From Bacteroidales bacterium (GTDB lineage: Bacteria; Bacteroidota; Bacteroidia; Bacteroidales; JAUNSR01), in contig JAUNSR010000033.1 of the NCBI GenBank assembly GCA_030539115.1, positions 1 through 32,594 on the forward strand: a stretch of DNA of 32,594 nt. The letters run 5' to 3'. Each line of letters begins with the position of its first letter. Positions within the stretch are counted from its first letter, which is position 1. Below, one piece after another: positions 7,580-17,057 of the stretch. The translations under genes were made by a program, and so were the position numbers. Under the pieces are notes generated by a model. It saw only the letters and a program-made list of their open reading frames with translations. It had not been told where the DNA came from and did not search any database.

Positions 7580-8311
7580 TTAAAAATCAATTTTTTTCTG
7601 CAATTTATTAGTCTCAATCTCTTTTTTTTCCTTTGGACGGCAATAATAAACAACGCCCAACTGCTGAGTCTTCTCAATTCTTAAAGAGGTCGGCAAAGTT
7701 TTATAAGTTTCCTCCGCCTGATTCCACAATTCCAGAATTATCTCATCAGCACGATCTCTCATAAGAGATATCTTTGCAAGATTTTTAGAAGTATTATTTT
7801 GCAAGACCTTTTGGTTGTAATAACTTTCCTTAAAAATATTGTAATGAACGCTAACTTTTGCTATTGTAGGATTATATATTGGAGCACCTCCATTGTTTAT
7901 TCTCTCCTTTTCTCCATTTATAATGGATTCGCCCCATTTAAGAAGTGAATTTTCGGAAGATAAATCCGGGACTCCAAAATCTCCCGGTGTTAATCCATAA
8001 AGTTTTTTTGCATCTTTTTTCACCTCATTTCTAACAACAGCCAAATTAAGCACCTGAATAAAATGAGAAATATACAATCTTACATTTTTCAAATGAAGAT
8101 AATATTTCTTGCTCGATTTTACCTGTGTTTCAAAACTTTGCAAGTAAAGCTGATGAACTCTTTGAAAATTTGGAAGGAATGTTTTAGCATCGTCGACACT
8201 CTTGTAAGAGAGCACAACTTTCCCATTTTCCATTATCCCCTCATTTTCTATTGCTGTTTCAAGTGCTCTGATTCTGGCAAGGTCTGTGTTTGGTAGTCGT
8301 CTATAAGGCAT
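7580..8311 (-). CDS. Conserved Bacteroidales protein of unknown function
   Basis: A 243-residue soluble, helix-rich protein with no signal peptide or membrane segment and no catalytic motif that I recognise. I place the start at the ATG at 8311 (MPYRRLPNTDLARIRAL); the longer frame would use TTG at 8323. It is rich in Lys and Glu and ends in a lysine-rich tail. The N-terminal PYRRLPNTD stretch looks strongly conserved in style, and I have the impression of similar proteins beside polyprenyl synthases in Bacteroidales, but cannot name a family. The gap to the polyprenyl synthase upstream is 19 bases, and its stop abuts tatD, so the three are very likely one operon. Confidence 0.85.
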   Translation of the reverse strand: MPYRRLPNTDLARIRALETAIENEGIMENGKVVLSYKSVDDAKTFLPNFQRVHQLYLQSFETQVKSSKKYYLHLKNVRLYISHFIQVLNLAVVRNEVKKDAKKLYGLTPGDFGVPDLSSENSLLKWGESIINGEKERINNGGAPIYNPTIAKVSVHYNIFKESYYNQKVLQNNTSKNLAKISLMRDRADEIILELWNQAEETYKTLPTSLRIEKTQQLGVVYYCRPKEKKEIETNKLQKKIDF

Positions 8312-8330
8312 AATATAAATCAAAAAATAT

Positions 8331-9305
8331 TTAAGATTCCCGATACATTAACTGTGAAGCCAGTTTCTCAAGTTCATATTTCTTTTCAGTCTCTATGTTA
8401 ACTCTTTTCAATGCTTTGAGTCCCATATTGAAATATTCCTCCATTCTCTTTCCGCACTCATTTTTGGCACCGCTGTTATTGTAAACCGATGTGAAAAACT
8501 CAATTTTTTCTTCAGCAGAAAAATTGACCTCTTTCAATTTCCCCCTTATCTGCCTATTATCTTTTTCCGAAGAAAGTTCAAGAGCCTTAATAAGCAGGAA
8601 TGTTTTTTTATTATTTAAAATGTCACCGCCAATATTTTTACCAAAGACCTTTGGATCCCCATATACATCAAGAAGATCATCTTTTAACTGAAAAGCAAGA
8701 CCGATTTTCTCACCAAAAGTATATAACAAGTCTGCATCTTTATTTTCCGCACCACCAATAATTGCGCCAACTTTCAATGCGCACCCAAGCAATACAGCTG
8801 TTTTGAGTCTAATCATCTCTATGTATTCACCCTCAGGCACATCTTCCCTACTCTCAAACTCCATATCAAATTGCTGTCCTTCACAAATTTCAAGCGCAGT
8901 TTTAGAAAAGAGGTCGATCACCTGCTTTAAATGTTCTGATGGAGAGGCTGCCACAAGTTTATATGCAAGTATCTGCATTGCATCGCCTGAAAGAATGGCT
9001 GTATTGGCATCCCATTTAACATGAACAGTCGGCTGTTTTCTTCTTATCAATGCATTGTCCATTAAATCATCGTGAAGAAGAGTGAAGTTATGAAAAACCT
9101 CTATTCCTATAGCGGGACTGATAGCCGGATTTATATCCTCTGTAAATAAAGATGTGGACATCAACGTTAATAATGGCCTTATTCTTTTACCGCCTACAGA
9201 AAGTGTATATTTTATCGGATCAAAAAGACCGGGAGCTACACTTGGATAGGAAATATCTTTTATGGCATTATTGATAATTTCAATTAATCGGTTTTGAACT
9301 TCCAT
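8331..9305 (-). CDS. Polyprenyl diphosphate synthase (trans-isoprenyl)
   Basis: A 324-residue all-alpha prenyltransferase that adds isopentenyl diphosphate units to an allylic primer, probably to make the quinone side chain. Diagnostic motifs are GGKRIRPLL near residue 53, the first aspartate-rich motif LLHDDLMD followed by RRKQPTVH, and the second motif FQLKDDLLDVYGD. The length and the spacing fit long-chain E-type synthases better than a cis-prenyl enzyme. The two residues just before the first DDxxD motif are small or polar, consistent with a medium to long product, but product length cannot be read safely. It heads the operon with the conserved unknown protein and tatD. Confidence 0.93.
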   Translation of the reverse strand: MEVQNRLIEIINNAIKDISYPSVAPGLFDPIKYTLSVGGKRIRPLLTLMSTSLFTEDINPAISPAIGIEVFHNFTLLHDDLMDNALIRRKQPTVHVKWDANTAILSGDAMQILAYKLVAASPSEHLKQVIDLFSKTALEICEGQQFDMEFESREDVPEGEYIEMIRLKTAVLLGCALKVGAIIGGAENKDADLLYTFGEKIGLAFQLKDDLLDVYGDPKVFGKNIGGDILNNKKTFLLIKALELSSEKDNRQIRGKLKEVNFSAEEKIEFFTSVYNNSGAKNECGKRMEEYFNMGLKALKRVNIETEKKYELEKLASQLMYRES

Positions 9306-9654
9306 CTTTACAATGTCTTTTAAATTAGCAATAAAAATCTTATTATTAAATTAGACTGTTAAAATCAGAATATTTAGAAATTGCTTTTAACTAAAAAACA
9401 CAAATTCCAACTTCCGGCATTTACATCAAGAAAAAAAATATGTCAACATATTTGCCTCAAATTCAAGAAGCAGCAATATGATTAAAAAGAGAATATCACT
9501 GAAACGATCTAATTCGCATAACAAGAGTTATATAAACCAAATGTAAAGCTTTTTTTTCTATTTAAATCAAATTTAACTATCTCTTTTTTTATTAAGACAG
9601 CCTTTACCGCCAAGCCATTTTTGAACAGCACACTTTTAAAACTGCTAAAAATAA
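9306..9654. other. Intergenic stretch between tonB and the polyprenyl synthase
   Basis: No convincing gene. It contains only tiny frames, the longest ATG frame noted being about 21 codons. The tonB terminator forms its right border. The promoter of the polyprenyl synthase operon should lie here, but I see no good TAnnTTTG match. Confidence 0.5.
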
Positions 9655-9680
9655 AAAAGCCTCTCAAATGAGAGGCTTTT
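9655..9680 (-). terminator. Terminator of tonB
   Basis: AAAAGCCTCTC (9655-9665) pairs with GAGAGGCTTTT (9670-9680) around a four-base loop. On the minus strand the stem runs into TTTTTTATTTTT, a textbook intrinsic terminator ten bases after the tonB stop codon. Confidence 0.9.
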
Positions 9681-9689
9681 AAATATCTT

Positions 9690-10373
9690 TTATTGAAGGC
9701 GGAATTGTACCGGAAGCGTAAATTTAACACGTACCGGTTTTCCACGCTGTTTACCCGGAGTCCATTTAGGCATTGAATTAACAACGCGTAAAGCCTCTTT
9801 ATCCAAAGATGGGTCAACACCACGTACTATCTGTGCATCAGTAATACTTCCATCACGTTCAACGACGAAAGAAACAATAACACGACCTTGAATACCATTT
9901 TCCTGAGCAATAACCGGATATTTCACAGACTTACCTAAGAAGCCGATCAAAGCGGCATCTCCACCCGGAAATTGAGGAGCGTCCTCAACTACGGTAAAGA
10001 TTTCATTAGTAACCTCTTCTTCAGGTTCAGGCTCAGGCATAGCAATAATTTCTGTTGCCACATTCTGATCATCCTCTGTAGAGGCGATTTCTACTTCTGT
10101 AATCTCTTTGTCATCTTCTACAATGTTCAAAACTTCTTCGAGCGCAGGTGCTGGTGGTGGCGGAGGAGGAGGAGGCGTATCCTGAACTGTTGGAGGAACA
10201 ATTTCTTCCTCAAACAATCCTGCACTCGCACCGGTGTCGTCATGTTTGACAACATTCGTAGTTGTCCATTCGAAAGCTACGAACAGAATGGCTAAAATTG
10301 TTGCAAAACCGATTAGAATGAACGTTGCTTTTTTGTTCTCCAAATCGGCTTTCGGGTTCTTTTTTATTTCCAT
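9690..10373 (-). CDS. tonB: Energy transducer TonB
   Basis: A 227-residue TonB protein that passes inner-membrane proton energy to outer-membrane receptors. A short cytoplasmic N-terminus is followed by a transmembrane helix at about residues 17-34 (FILIGFATILAILFVAF), then a periplasmic linker with an eight-proline run near residue 67 and an acidic Glu/Pro stretch (PEPEPEEE). The TonB C-terminal domain covers about residues 145-227 and shows the family pattern YPVIAQENGIQGRVIVSFVV, then DGSITDAQIVRG, PSLDKEALRVV and MPKWTPGKQRGKPV. It is transcribed alone, with its own promoter and terminator, about 3 kb from the exbB-exbD operon on the same strand. Confidence 0.95.
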   Translation of the reverse strand: MEIKKNPKADLENKKATFILIGFATILAILFVAFEWTTTNVVKHDDTGASAGLFEEEIVPPTVQDTPPPPPPPPAPALEEVLNIVEDDKEITEVEIASTEDDQNVATEIIAMPEPEPEEEVTNEIFTVVEDAPQFPGGDAALIGFLGKSVKYPVIAQENGIQGRVIVSFVVERDGSITDAQIVRGVDPSLDKEALRVVNSMPKWTPGKQRGKPVRVKFTLPVQFRLQ

Positions 10374-10409
10374 ATATTGAATCTTTTATATGTGTTTCTC
10401 TGATAGTGG

Positions 10410-10438
10410 CAAATGTAGTATATTTTTTAATTCGCAAT
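10410..10438 (-). promoter_or_regulatory. Putative promoter of tonB
   Basis: On the minus strand TACATTTG (10410-10417) fully matches the TAnnTTTG -7 consensus, with ATTG (10435-10438) at the -33 position 17 bases upstream. The leader to the tonB ATG would be about 30 bases. Confidence 0.6.
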
Positions 10439-10544
10439 TTCTCATAAACCTATTTTTTTACATTTATGAAGCTATTTATCTTTTTTTAAACCATTATTCG
10501 TGTTAACAACATACAAAATGGATTAAAATTGCGTTCAATATATA

Positions 10545-10571
10545 TGAATAAAGTTTAATATGCTTTATTCA
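10545..10571. promoter_or_regulatory. Inverted repeat upstream of porQ
   Basis: TGAATAAAG (10545-10553) and CTTTATTCA (10563-10571) form a perfect 9-bp inverted repeat with a nine-base spacer, ending 42 bases before the porQ start. It could be an operator for a dimeric regulator or a leader hairpin; there is no T tract, so it is not an obvious terminator. Confidence 0.4.
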
Positions 10572-10613
10572 TCATCATTTGCTTAATCAGAGTACGAATT
10601 TAACAAAAATAGA

Positions 10614-11621
10614 ATGACAAGATTTTATTTGTATACATTTTTTTTTACAATTTCATTATTCACTAATTTTTTATCGGCACAAAACACATCGAGTGCTTTT
10701 AATTTTCTTTCAATTGCGCCCTCTTCAAGAGCAAATGCACTTGGAGGGGTAAATATTTCAGTTGTAGAAAAAGACTTGTCGCTTGTTGTTTTAAATCCTT
10801 CTTTACTCGGAAAGGAGATGACCGGCACGGTGTCTCTAAATTATATGCATTACATTTCTGATATAAATCTTGGAGCTGCACTTTATGCTATTCCATTTTT
10901 AGACAGAGGCGCTTTGGCTTTTGGTGCATCTTTTTTGGATTATGGCAATTTCAAATTGACTTCGCCGAGCAATGAAATATTGGGCGATTTTAGTGCAAAA
11001 GATATGAATTTTCATGCTTTGGTCGGGTATGACATTAGTGAAAGATGGAGAGGTGGCGCACAAACGAAACTGCTCTACTCGGTATATGACACTTATTCTT
11101 CAATAGCATTGGCTGTTGATTTAGGGATTAATTACTTCAACCCATACAATGAATTTTCATTCTCTGCTACTATTAAAAATTTAGGAGCCCAATTAAAACA
11201 GTTTAATGATATAAGAGAAACTCTTCCTTACGACTTCCAGATTGGAGTCTCCAAAATGCTTGCTCATGCTCCTCTTAGATTCTCTTTAACAGGAATAAAT
11301 CTTCTTGACTACGATGATGATTTTATTGTTGATGACAATGTTGAAATAAAAACAAAAAACGGCTTTATAAAAAAAGGACTTCGGCATTTAGTGTTTGCAG
11401 GTGAGTTTATTCCGAATGACAATTTTTATTTTGCCTTGGGGTATAATTATGGGCGTAACTTTTATTTCAACTCTTTAGACAGTTCCCCTTTTGCCGGCTT
11501 TTCCTGTGGCGCAGGAGTCAAGATTAAAGCTTTTGATATAAATGCATCAGTGGCAAGATACAACCGATCCGGGACCTCATTGTTGATAACAGTCAACACA
11601 AACATTAATTATTTCAGATAA
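10614..11621 (+). CDS. porQ: Type IX secretion system protein PorQ
   Basis: A 335-residue outer-membrane beta-barrel protein of the PorQ/PorV-like group. A signal peptide ends around FLSAQ (residue 23). The N-terminal SSAFNFLSIAPSSRANALGG motif, with NPSLLG soon after, is characteristic of PorQ, and alternating aromatic or hydrophobic strands run through to the C-terminus, which ends in a barrel-like INYFR. PorQ works with the cell-surface attachment part of the type IX secretion machinery in Porphyromonas. From memory, porQ lies next to cmk and ispH in some relatives; here those two genes are about 11 kb away. It diverges from tonB and stands alone on its strand. Confidence 0.87.
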   Translation: MTRFYLYTFFFTISLFTNFLSAQNTSSAFNFLSIAPSSRANALGGVNISVVEKDLSLVVLNPSLLGKEMTGTVSLNYMHYISDINLGAALYAIPFLDRGALAFGASFLDYGNFKLTSPSNEILGDFSAKDMNFHALVGYDISERWRGGAQTKLLYSVYDTYSSIALAVDLGINYFNPYNEFSFSATIKNLGAQLKQFNDIRETLPYDFQIGVSKMLAHAPLRFSLTGINLLDYDDDFIVDDNVEIKTKNGFIKKGLRHLVFAGEFIPNDNFYFALGYNYGRNFYFNSLDSSPFAGFSCGAGVKIKAFDINASVARYNRSGTSLLITVNTNINYFR

Positions 11622-12111
11622 TTTATTTTCACAAATGACTTAAATGGCACATTATAGGTATTGAACCATTCCCATCATAACGTTGGAAAAGGTGCGGTTT
11701 GAAATAGATTTATTTTTATAAATGTGTGTCAAGGCTTTTTAAAACAATTAAACCATATATTTTTCAGGGTTGCTTACAAATGATAAAATCTCAACCTAAA
11801 CAAATTTATTTAAACCGACCGAAACACAATTTTTATCCTCAAAAAATCATTATGATTGCATATTTAATAATTATGTCAGATATAACAACAAAAATCGATA
11901 ATGAAAATTTAAAAATCGACGTTCAAAATCGATTTTCCGACGGTAAAAATATTTTTTTTGACGGTAAAAATTTAAAAATCTCAAATTGAAAATTTCAAAA
12001 TTATGCATACCCATGAATATCAGTCATTAACAAACATTATTAATCAATATCTTTAAAAAAAACACTTGTGTCAAATATGTGAAGCCGCAAATATCAACCG
12101 CTGTTTAATAT
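11622..12111. other. Intergenic stretch with short internal repeats
   Basis: No confident gene. A 38-codon ATG frame on the plus strand (11873-11989) encodes a peptide with internal repetition (NLKID, then DGKNIFF and DGKNLKIS) because the DNA holds two copies of GACGGTAAAAAT and several AAAATCGA-type words. The frame has no visible ribosome binding site or homology that I recognise. It may be a decayed gene end or simple repeat-rich spacer after porQ. Confidence 0.4.
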
Positions 12112-12146
12112 AAAAAAAGGACGAAATCGCAGTCGAAATCATCCTT
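12112..12146 (-). terminator. Probable terminator of the merR-like gene
   Basis: On the minus strand AAGGA and TCCTT form an outer stem with an inner TCG/CGA stem across an internal loop, followed by a run of seven T. It lies about 100 bases after the stop codon of the MerR-like gene. The GAAATC word is repeated within it. Confidence 0.6.
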
Positions 12147-12242
12147 ATATATAATAATGTGTAAAACTATTAAGCAGCAAGCATCAACATCTTTTATAAA
12201 AGCCGTTTAATATTTAAAGCAAGCCTTACAGATGTGCCGATA

Positions 12243-12572
12243 TTATTTCATTTCATCGCAAATGTCAATAATCTCCCGGCGTATCTCTTTAAGCCTTTTA
12301 ATAACCTCATGAGTTTTGGCTGTCCCCTCTCTGTTTTCTTTAAGCTTTTTCTTTGCTCCGGCAAGTGTCATCCCCTTCTCCTTCAGCAGATGATAAATAA
12401 GAGAAATATTGTCAATATCTTTCTTATCATAATATCTTGTTCCCCTGTCTGTTTTGCGCGGGTCTATAATGTCAAACTCTTTTTCCCAAAATCGGAGAGA
12501 CGACTCATTAAGATTGAACATTGCTGCAACCTCGCTGATAGAATAATATAGCTTATCGTTTTTATTTTCCAT
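12243..12572 (-). CDS. MerR family transcriptional regulator
   Basis: A short 109-residue MerR-type DNA-binding protein. The winged helix-turn-helix occupies about residues 8-75: YYSISEVAAMFNLNESSLRFWEKEF is the recognition part, RGTRYYDKKDIDNI is the wing, and LLKEKGMTLAGAKKKLKE follows. A basic helical tail (VIKRLKEIRREIIDICDEMK) may dimerise; no separate effector-binding domain is present, so the signal it senses is unknown. It lies about 190 bases downstream of the M23 peptidase on the same strand, a pairing seen in other Bacteroidales near alaS as far as I recall, which suggests a link with cell-wall metabolism. Confidence 0.9.
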   Translation of the reverse strand: MENKNDKLYYSISEVAAMFNLNESSLRFWEKEFDIIDPRKTDRGTRYYDKKDIDNISLIYHLLKEKGMTLAGAKKKLKENREGTAKTHEVIKRLKEIRREIIDICDEMK

Positions 12573-12765
12573 AATTAATTATGTCTCTCAATAGAGAACT
12601 AAAGAATAGGTGAATTCTATTGTTAAATATCGTCCGAAGTGAAATCAAATCTCTTATATGGATATACATATCAATCTATTGCATCATCCTAAAGAGCTAA
12701 ATATTTGTTCAGACAATGCAAATATCGGTAAAAAGAGACTAATAATCATTCCGGAAAAGGAAAAA

Positions 12766-13737
12766 TTAATCCATAACCTGACCTTGGTTCGAAGCGATTT
12801 GAATCATTGCATCGTATTCTTCCGGCGACAGATCCATGAAATAATAATTCATAGGATTCATTGGCTTTCCTTTTAGCCTCACCTCATAATGAAGATGGGG
12901 ACCTGTTGATTTGCCTGTATTGCCAACTTCACCGATTTCATCGCCCCTGTTTACTTTTGCTCCTTTCTTGGTTTTTATTTTATTAAGATGCGCATAAACA
13001 GTTTTATATCCGAAACCATGATCTATTTCAACCGTATTACCATACCCTTGCTGCCAACCGGTTGCAATAACGACACCTTCACCTGTTGCAAATACCGGAG
13101 TGCCTATTGCCGCGGAGAAATCCATTCCTTCATGAAACTTTCTTGTTTTATAAATTGGGTCAACACGCCAGCCGTATCCGGAAGCAGTTCTCTTTAAATC
13201 CTTGTTTGCCACCGGCTGTATAGCGGGAAGTTTGCGCAGTTTTTCTTCGTGAGTCTTGCCTAAATCGATAATTTCCTCAAAAGAATTTGACTGAATATAA
13301 AGCTGTCTTGCCAGCAAGTCCATTTTTTGAGTGGTTGAGACGACCAAATCGGCATCAGGGAGAGTTAAAAGGTCCTCATATCTTTTTACATTTTCAAAAG
13401 CCGCCTTTCTTGTTTTGGATGAAATAGGGTCACTTTGAAGTATCACTCTATAAAGGTTGTCATCCCGCTGCTGAATGTCATCAAGTATCAAAAGAGCTTC
13501 ATCAAGACGCTTTGTGAGAATCTCGTATTGATTAAGAAGGAGCTCCTGCTCTTTTGTCTTTTTTCTTTCTCCGGGGGACTGTACAAAATACGTAAAAACG
13601 CCAAAAGTTATAGCCCCGACAATAATTCCGGAGAAAATATGTCTTAATACAGAAAAGAATTTTTCCTTTTTTGAGGGATAAACTCTTTCATAGCTTGATG
13701 TCTGTGGATTATATTTATAAAAAGCTTTTTTGCTCAT
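12766..13737 (-). CDS. M23 family metallopeptidase, membrane anchored
   Basis: A 323-residue peptidoglycan endopeptidase of the LytM/M23 type. One transmembrane helix lies near residues 32-50 (HIFSGIIVGAITFGVFTYFV), placing the rest in the periplasm. A helical, coiled-coil-like segment (about 55-150) precedes the peptidase domain (about 185-310), which has the zinc-binding HEGMDFSAA motif, the YAHLNKI segment and the HLHYEVR motif, so all expected metal ligands are there and it is probably active. I use the ATG at 13737; the in-frame codon before it is TTG. It faces away from alaS and is followed by the MerR-like gene. Confidence 0.93.
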   Translation of the reverse strand: MSKKAFYKYNPQTSSYERVYPSKKEKFFSVLRHIFSGIIVGAITFGVFTYFVQSPGERKKTKEQELLLNQYEILTKRLDEALLILDDIQQRDDNLYRVILQSDPISSKTRKAAFENVKRYEDLLTLPDADLVVSTTQKMDLLARQLYIQSNSFEEIIDLGKTHEEKLRKLPAIQPVANKDLKRTASGYGWRVDPIYKTRKFHEGMDFSAAIGTPVFATGEGVVIATGWQQGYGNTVEIDHGFGYKTVYAHLNKIKTKKGAKVNRGDEIGEVGNTGKSTGPHLHYEVRLKGKPMNPMNYYFMDLSPEEYDAMIQIASNQGQVMD

Positions 13738-14177
13738 CAATATTTCTTTTAGATAAAAATAAATTTTTATTGCATACTGAACCGGCTTAACATAAAAGAA
13801 TAAGCATAATCAATAGACAATAAAAATCATGTTAGGTTTAAAAAGGAGCCATATAGTGAATGCCGTGATAAAGCCCAAATAATCAACATATAAATAAAAA
13901 ATGATCAACTGTTTGATGATTTAATGTAGGAAGAAAGCTTTATTTGCATAAATTATCACTTAAGCCAAGGCTCATTTTCAATATTTTCGGTAATCTATGA
14001 AGGCAAAAATAATATTTTGAGTTATTTTTGCAAACTGTTTTTCAGATTATTAATAGTAAGCTGACAGTGTGTTTATAAATCAAAATAATTAAAGAGCGAT
14101 TTTTATTCCATATTGATAAATAGCGATAGTCGGTATCGGATAAAATTTCAACTTTCTAACAAAATAAATATATTCAG
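13738..14177. other. Divergent promoter region between the M23 peptidase and alaS
   Basis: No gene. On the plus strand TATTTTTG at 14023-14030 matches the Bacteroidota -7 element and could serve alaS with a leader of about 140 bases, but no convincing -33 partner is visible. An AT-only palindrome (ATAAAAAT-AA-ATTTTTAT) sits just upstream of the M23 start. I see no T-box-like structure before alaS. Confidence 0.4.
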
Positions 14178-16805
14178 ATGAAGGATATGCTAACTGCAAA
14201 AGAGATTAGAGAATCGTTTAAGCAATTTTTTGCTTCAAAAGGCCATCAAATTGTCCCTTCTGCTCCAATGGTAATTAAAGATGACCCGACCTTAATGTTT
14301 ACAAATGCAGGTATGAACCAGTTTAAGGATATTATTCTTGGCAATACCCCTATAAAATTCTCTCGTGCGGCGGATTCACAAAAATGCCTTAGAGTTAGCG
14401 GAAAACATAATGACCTTGAAGAGGTAGGGCTTGATACCTATCATCACACAATGTTCGAGATGTTGGGTAACTGGTCATTTGGCGATTACTTTAAAAAGGA
14501 GGCTATTGATTGGGCATGGGAATATCTTGTGGATGTTATAAAACTCAATCCGGATAGATTGTATGCCACAGTTTTTGAAGGATATGCTCCTGAAAGTCTT
14601 GAAAGAGACAATGAGGCAGCCTCATATTGGGAAAAACACCTTCCTAAAGATCATATCATTAATGGCAATCGTAAAGATAATTTCTGGGAAATGGGCGATA
14701 CAGGGCCTTGCGGACCTTGCTCTGAAGTTCATATCGACCTTCGTTCCGATGAAGAACGTGCTCAAATCGATGGACGCTCTCTTGTTAACGAAAGCCATCC
14801 TCAGGTAATTGAGATTTGGAATCTTGTCTTTATGCAATACAACCGTAAAGCCGACTCCTCTCTTGAGCCGCTTCCTGCAAAGGTTATTGATACAGGCATG
14901 GGATTTGAGCGTCTTTGTATGGCAATTCAAGGCAAGCGTTCAAATTATGACACTGACGTTTTCCAACCTATCATTAAAGTGATAGCTAAGATGGCAAACA
15001 AGACTTACGGCAGTGATGAGCAGTCTGATATTGCCATGCGTGTGATTGCCGACCATATAAGAACAATTGCTTTTTCAATAACTGACGGTCAGCTACCTTC
15101 AAATGCCAAGGCAGGTTATGTAATCAGACGTATCCTACGCCGTGCCGTTCGTTACGGTTACACATATCTTGGACAGCAGAAAGCATTTATGCACACCCTT
15201 ATACCTATTCTTATAGAAACTATGGGAGATGCTTATCCAGAACTCACAGCTCAGCAGGATTTGATTACTAAAGTTATCAAAGAGGAGGAGGATGCTTTTC
15301 TTCGTACCTTAGAAACAGGAATAAAAATGCTTGATAAGGTTATGGAGGAAACTAAAGAAGCCAACAAAGATGTTGTTGACGGAAAAGTGGCATTCGTACT
15401 TTATGATACTTATGGATTTCCTCTTGACCTTACCGAACTTATTCTTCGTGAAAATGGATTGGTGGTCGATAAAGAGGAGTTTGACAAAAACATGCAGGCT
15501 CAAAAACAAAGAGCAAGAAATGCAGCTGCGGTTGAAACCGGAGATTGGGTAACTCTTAAAGAGGGAGAGCCAAAATTTGTAGGTTATGATTTTACAGAGG
15601 CAGATTCTGAAATTCTTCGTTATCGTCAGATAAAACAGAAAAATCAGGTTCTTTATCAGATCGTTCTTGATCAAACTCCTTTCTATGCAGAAAGTGGTGG
15701 TCAGGTTGGAGATACAGGCATTCTAAAAAATGGCGAAGAAGTTATAGAAGTTATTAATACTAAAAAAGAGAATAATCTTGCTGTTCATATTGTAACTAAA
15801 CTACCTTCTGACGTGACGGCTTCTTTCAGAGCAATAATCAATAAGGAAGCGCGTCAGGCTACCGCTTGCAATCACTCTGCTACACATCTTTTGCACGCTG
15901 CCCTTCGTCAGGTGCTTGGAACTCATGTTGAGCAAAAAGGTTCTTACGTTACTCCTGAGTCTTTAAGATTTGACTTTTCTCATTTCCAAAAAGTCAGCGA
16001 TGAAGAGCTTAGAGAAGTTGAACGCATTGCCAACAGAAAGGTGCGTGAGAATGCAGCTCTTGAGGAGCATCGCAACATGCCTATAGCTAAAGCTAAAGAT
16101 CTTGGTGCAATGGCGTTGTTTGGAGAAAAATATGGTGATGAGGTTCGTGTTATAAAATATGGAGAATCAGTTGAATTATGCGGTGGTACTCATGTTTCTG
16201 CAACCGGCAATATAGGAATGATAAGAATCTTATCTGAAAGTTCTGTTGCAGCAGGAGTTAGACGTATTGAGGCTGTTACTGCACAAAAGGCAGAAGAGCT
16301 TGTGGATATTCAACAAGATATATTGAAAGAAATAAAATCTCTTTTTAACAACACTCCTAATCTTGCGGGTGCAATCAAGAAAATGATTGAAGATGATGGC
16401 GAACTTAAAAAACAAGTTGAAGAATTTGCAAAAGAAAAAGAGGTTTCAATTAAAAATGCTCTTATTAAAAATGCAGAAATAATCAATGGCGTTAAAGTGA
16501 TACGTATTATCTCTGAAGTTCCTGCTGATTCAATTAAAAATATCGCATTCCAATTAAGAGGAGAAATAACAGAGAAATTGTTTTTCGTTGCCGGCACAAG
16601 TGATTCCGGCAAGCCTCTGTTGACACTTATGGTATCGGATGATTTGGTTAAAAATGGCGTAAATGCTTCGGCAATTGTCAGAGAAGCAGCTAAACTAATA
16701 CAAGGAGGCGGCGGAGGTCAACCTCATTTTGCTCAAGCAGGAGGCAAGAACAAAGATGGTCTGACTGCTGCTGTTGACAAAATTATAGAATTGGCTCAGA
16801 TATAA
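14178..16805 (+). CDS. alaS: Alanine--tRNA ligase
   Basis: An 875-residue class II alanyl-tRNA synthetase of normal length. The N-terminal aminoacylation domain begins [19 protein letters not shown] and includes the motif 2 region around [13 protein letters not shown]. The editing domain carries the zinc and active-site motifs HSATH (His566 and His570) and CGGTH (Cys668 and His672), so proofreading of mischarged Ser and Gly should be intact. The C-Ala domain ends with the glycine-rich [16 protein letters not shown]. It is monocistronic, with a promoter candidate upstream and a strong terminator after it. Confidence 0.98.
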   Translation: MKDMLTAKEIRESFKQFFASKGHQIVPSAPMVIKDDPTLMFTNAGMNQFKDIILGNTPIKFSRAADSQKCLRVSGKHNDLEEVGLDTYHHTMFEMLGNWSFGDYFKKEAIDWAWEYLVDVIKLNPDRLYATVFEGYAPESLERDNEAASYWEKHLPKDHIINGNRKDNFWEMGDTGPCGPCSEVHIDLRSDEERAQIDGRSLVNESHPQVIEIWNLVFMQYNRKADSSLEPLPAKVIDTGMGFERLCMAIQGKRSNYDTDVFQPIIKVIAKMANKTYGSDEQSDIAMRVIADHIRTIAFSITDGQLPSNAKAGYVIRRILRRAVRYGYTYLGQQKAFMHTLIPILIETMGDAYPELTAQQDLITKVIKEEEDAFLRTLETGIKMLDKVMEETKEANKDVVDGKVAFVLYDTYGFPLDLTELILRENGLVVDKEEFDKNMQAQKQRARNAAAVETGDWVTLKEGEPKFVGYDFTEADSEILRYRQIKQKNQVLYQIVLDQTPFYAESGGQVGDTGILKNGEEVIEVINTKKENNLAVHIVTKLPSDVTASFRAIINKEARQATACNHSATHLLHAALRQVLGTHVEQKGSYVTPESLRFDFSHFQKVSDEELREVERIANRKVRENAALEEHRNMPIAKAKDLGAMALFGEKYGDEVRVIKYGESVELCGGTHVSATGNIGMIRILSESSVAAGVRRIEAVTAQKAEELVDIQQDILKEIKSLFNNTPNLAGAIKKMIEDDGELKKQVEEFAKEKEVSIKNALIKNAEIINGVKVIRIISEVPADSIKNIAFQLRGEITEKLFFVAGTSDSGKPLLTLMVSDDLVKNGVNASAIVREAAKLIQGGGGGQPHFAQAGGKNKDGLTAAVDKIIELAQI

Positions 16806-16823
16806 AATCGACACTTAATTTTC

Positions 16824-16861
16824 ACAAAACCCTTTATGATGTTAATCATAAGGGGTTTTGT
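16824..16861 (+). terminator. Terminator of alaS
   Basis: An 18-bp stem (ACAAAACCC... with ...GGGGTTTTGT, one G-T wobble) closes a GTTA loop and is followed on the plus strand by TTTTT. It begins 18 bases after the alaS stop codon. Confidence 0.92.
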
Positions 16862-16896
16862 TTTTAGATACCTCAATTGATTAATTACTATCCATT

Positions 16897-16928
16897 TTTA
16901 ATAATGATAAATTAATTCTATATTTTTG
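16897..16928 (+). promoter_or_regulatory. Putative promoter of the DUF1573 gene
   Basis: TATTTTTG at 16921-16928 matches the TAnnTTTG -7 element and TTTA at 16897-16900 is a near match to the -33 element, 20 bases apart. It lies about 130 bases before the DUF1573 start and right after the alaS terminator. Confidence 0.5.
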
Positions 16929-17057
16929 CATTTAACGAATCAGAATCGGATTTTTGACAATGTACTTTTTTGTGATTGTAAAAACAAAATATAATCTCAA
17001 ATGTTTATTATCAAATATAAAAGGTCATACAAGAGAAAAAAATAAAAAATAATTGAC

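Noticed and set aside
9509..9823. 104-codon minus-strand frame overlapping the end of tonB and its terminator
   Set aside because: It runs through the terminator hairpin and overlaps tonB in another frame, with no recognisable protein features.
9972..10295. Arg/Trp-rich plus-strand frame antisense to tonB
   Set aside because: Its Arg/Trp run is merely the complement of the TonB proline codons.
11726..11989. 87-codon plus-strand frame after porQ
   Set aside because: It begins with GTG, has no supporting signal, and its composition reflects AT-rich spacer and short repeats; only the last part is worth noting as a repeat.
14031..14177. Possible T-box or riboswitch leader before alaS
   Set aside because: No T-box sequence, specifier-like stem or terminator hairpin could be found, and T-boxes are not expected in this phylum.
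15309..15674. 121-codon frame antisense to alaS
   Set aside because: A shadow of the alaS reading frame; no start signal or domain.
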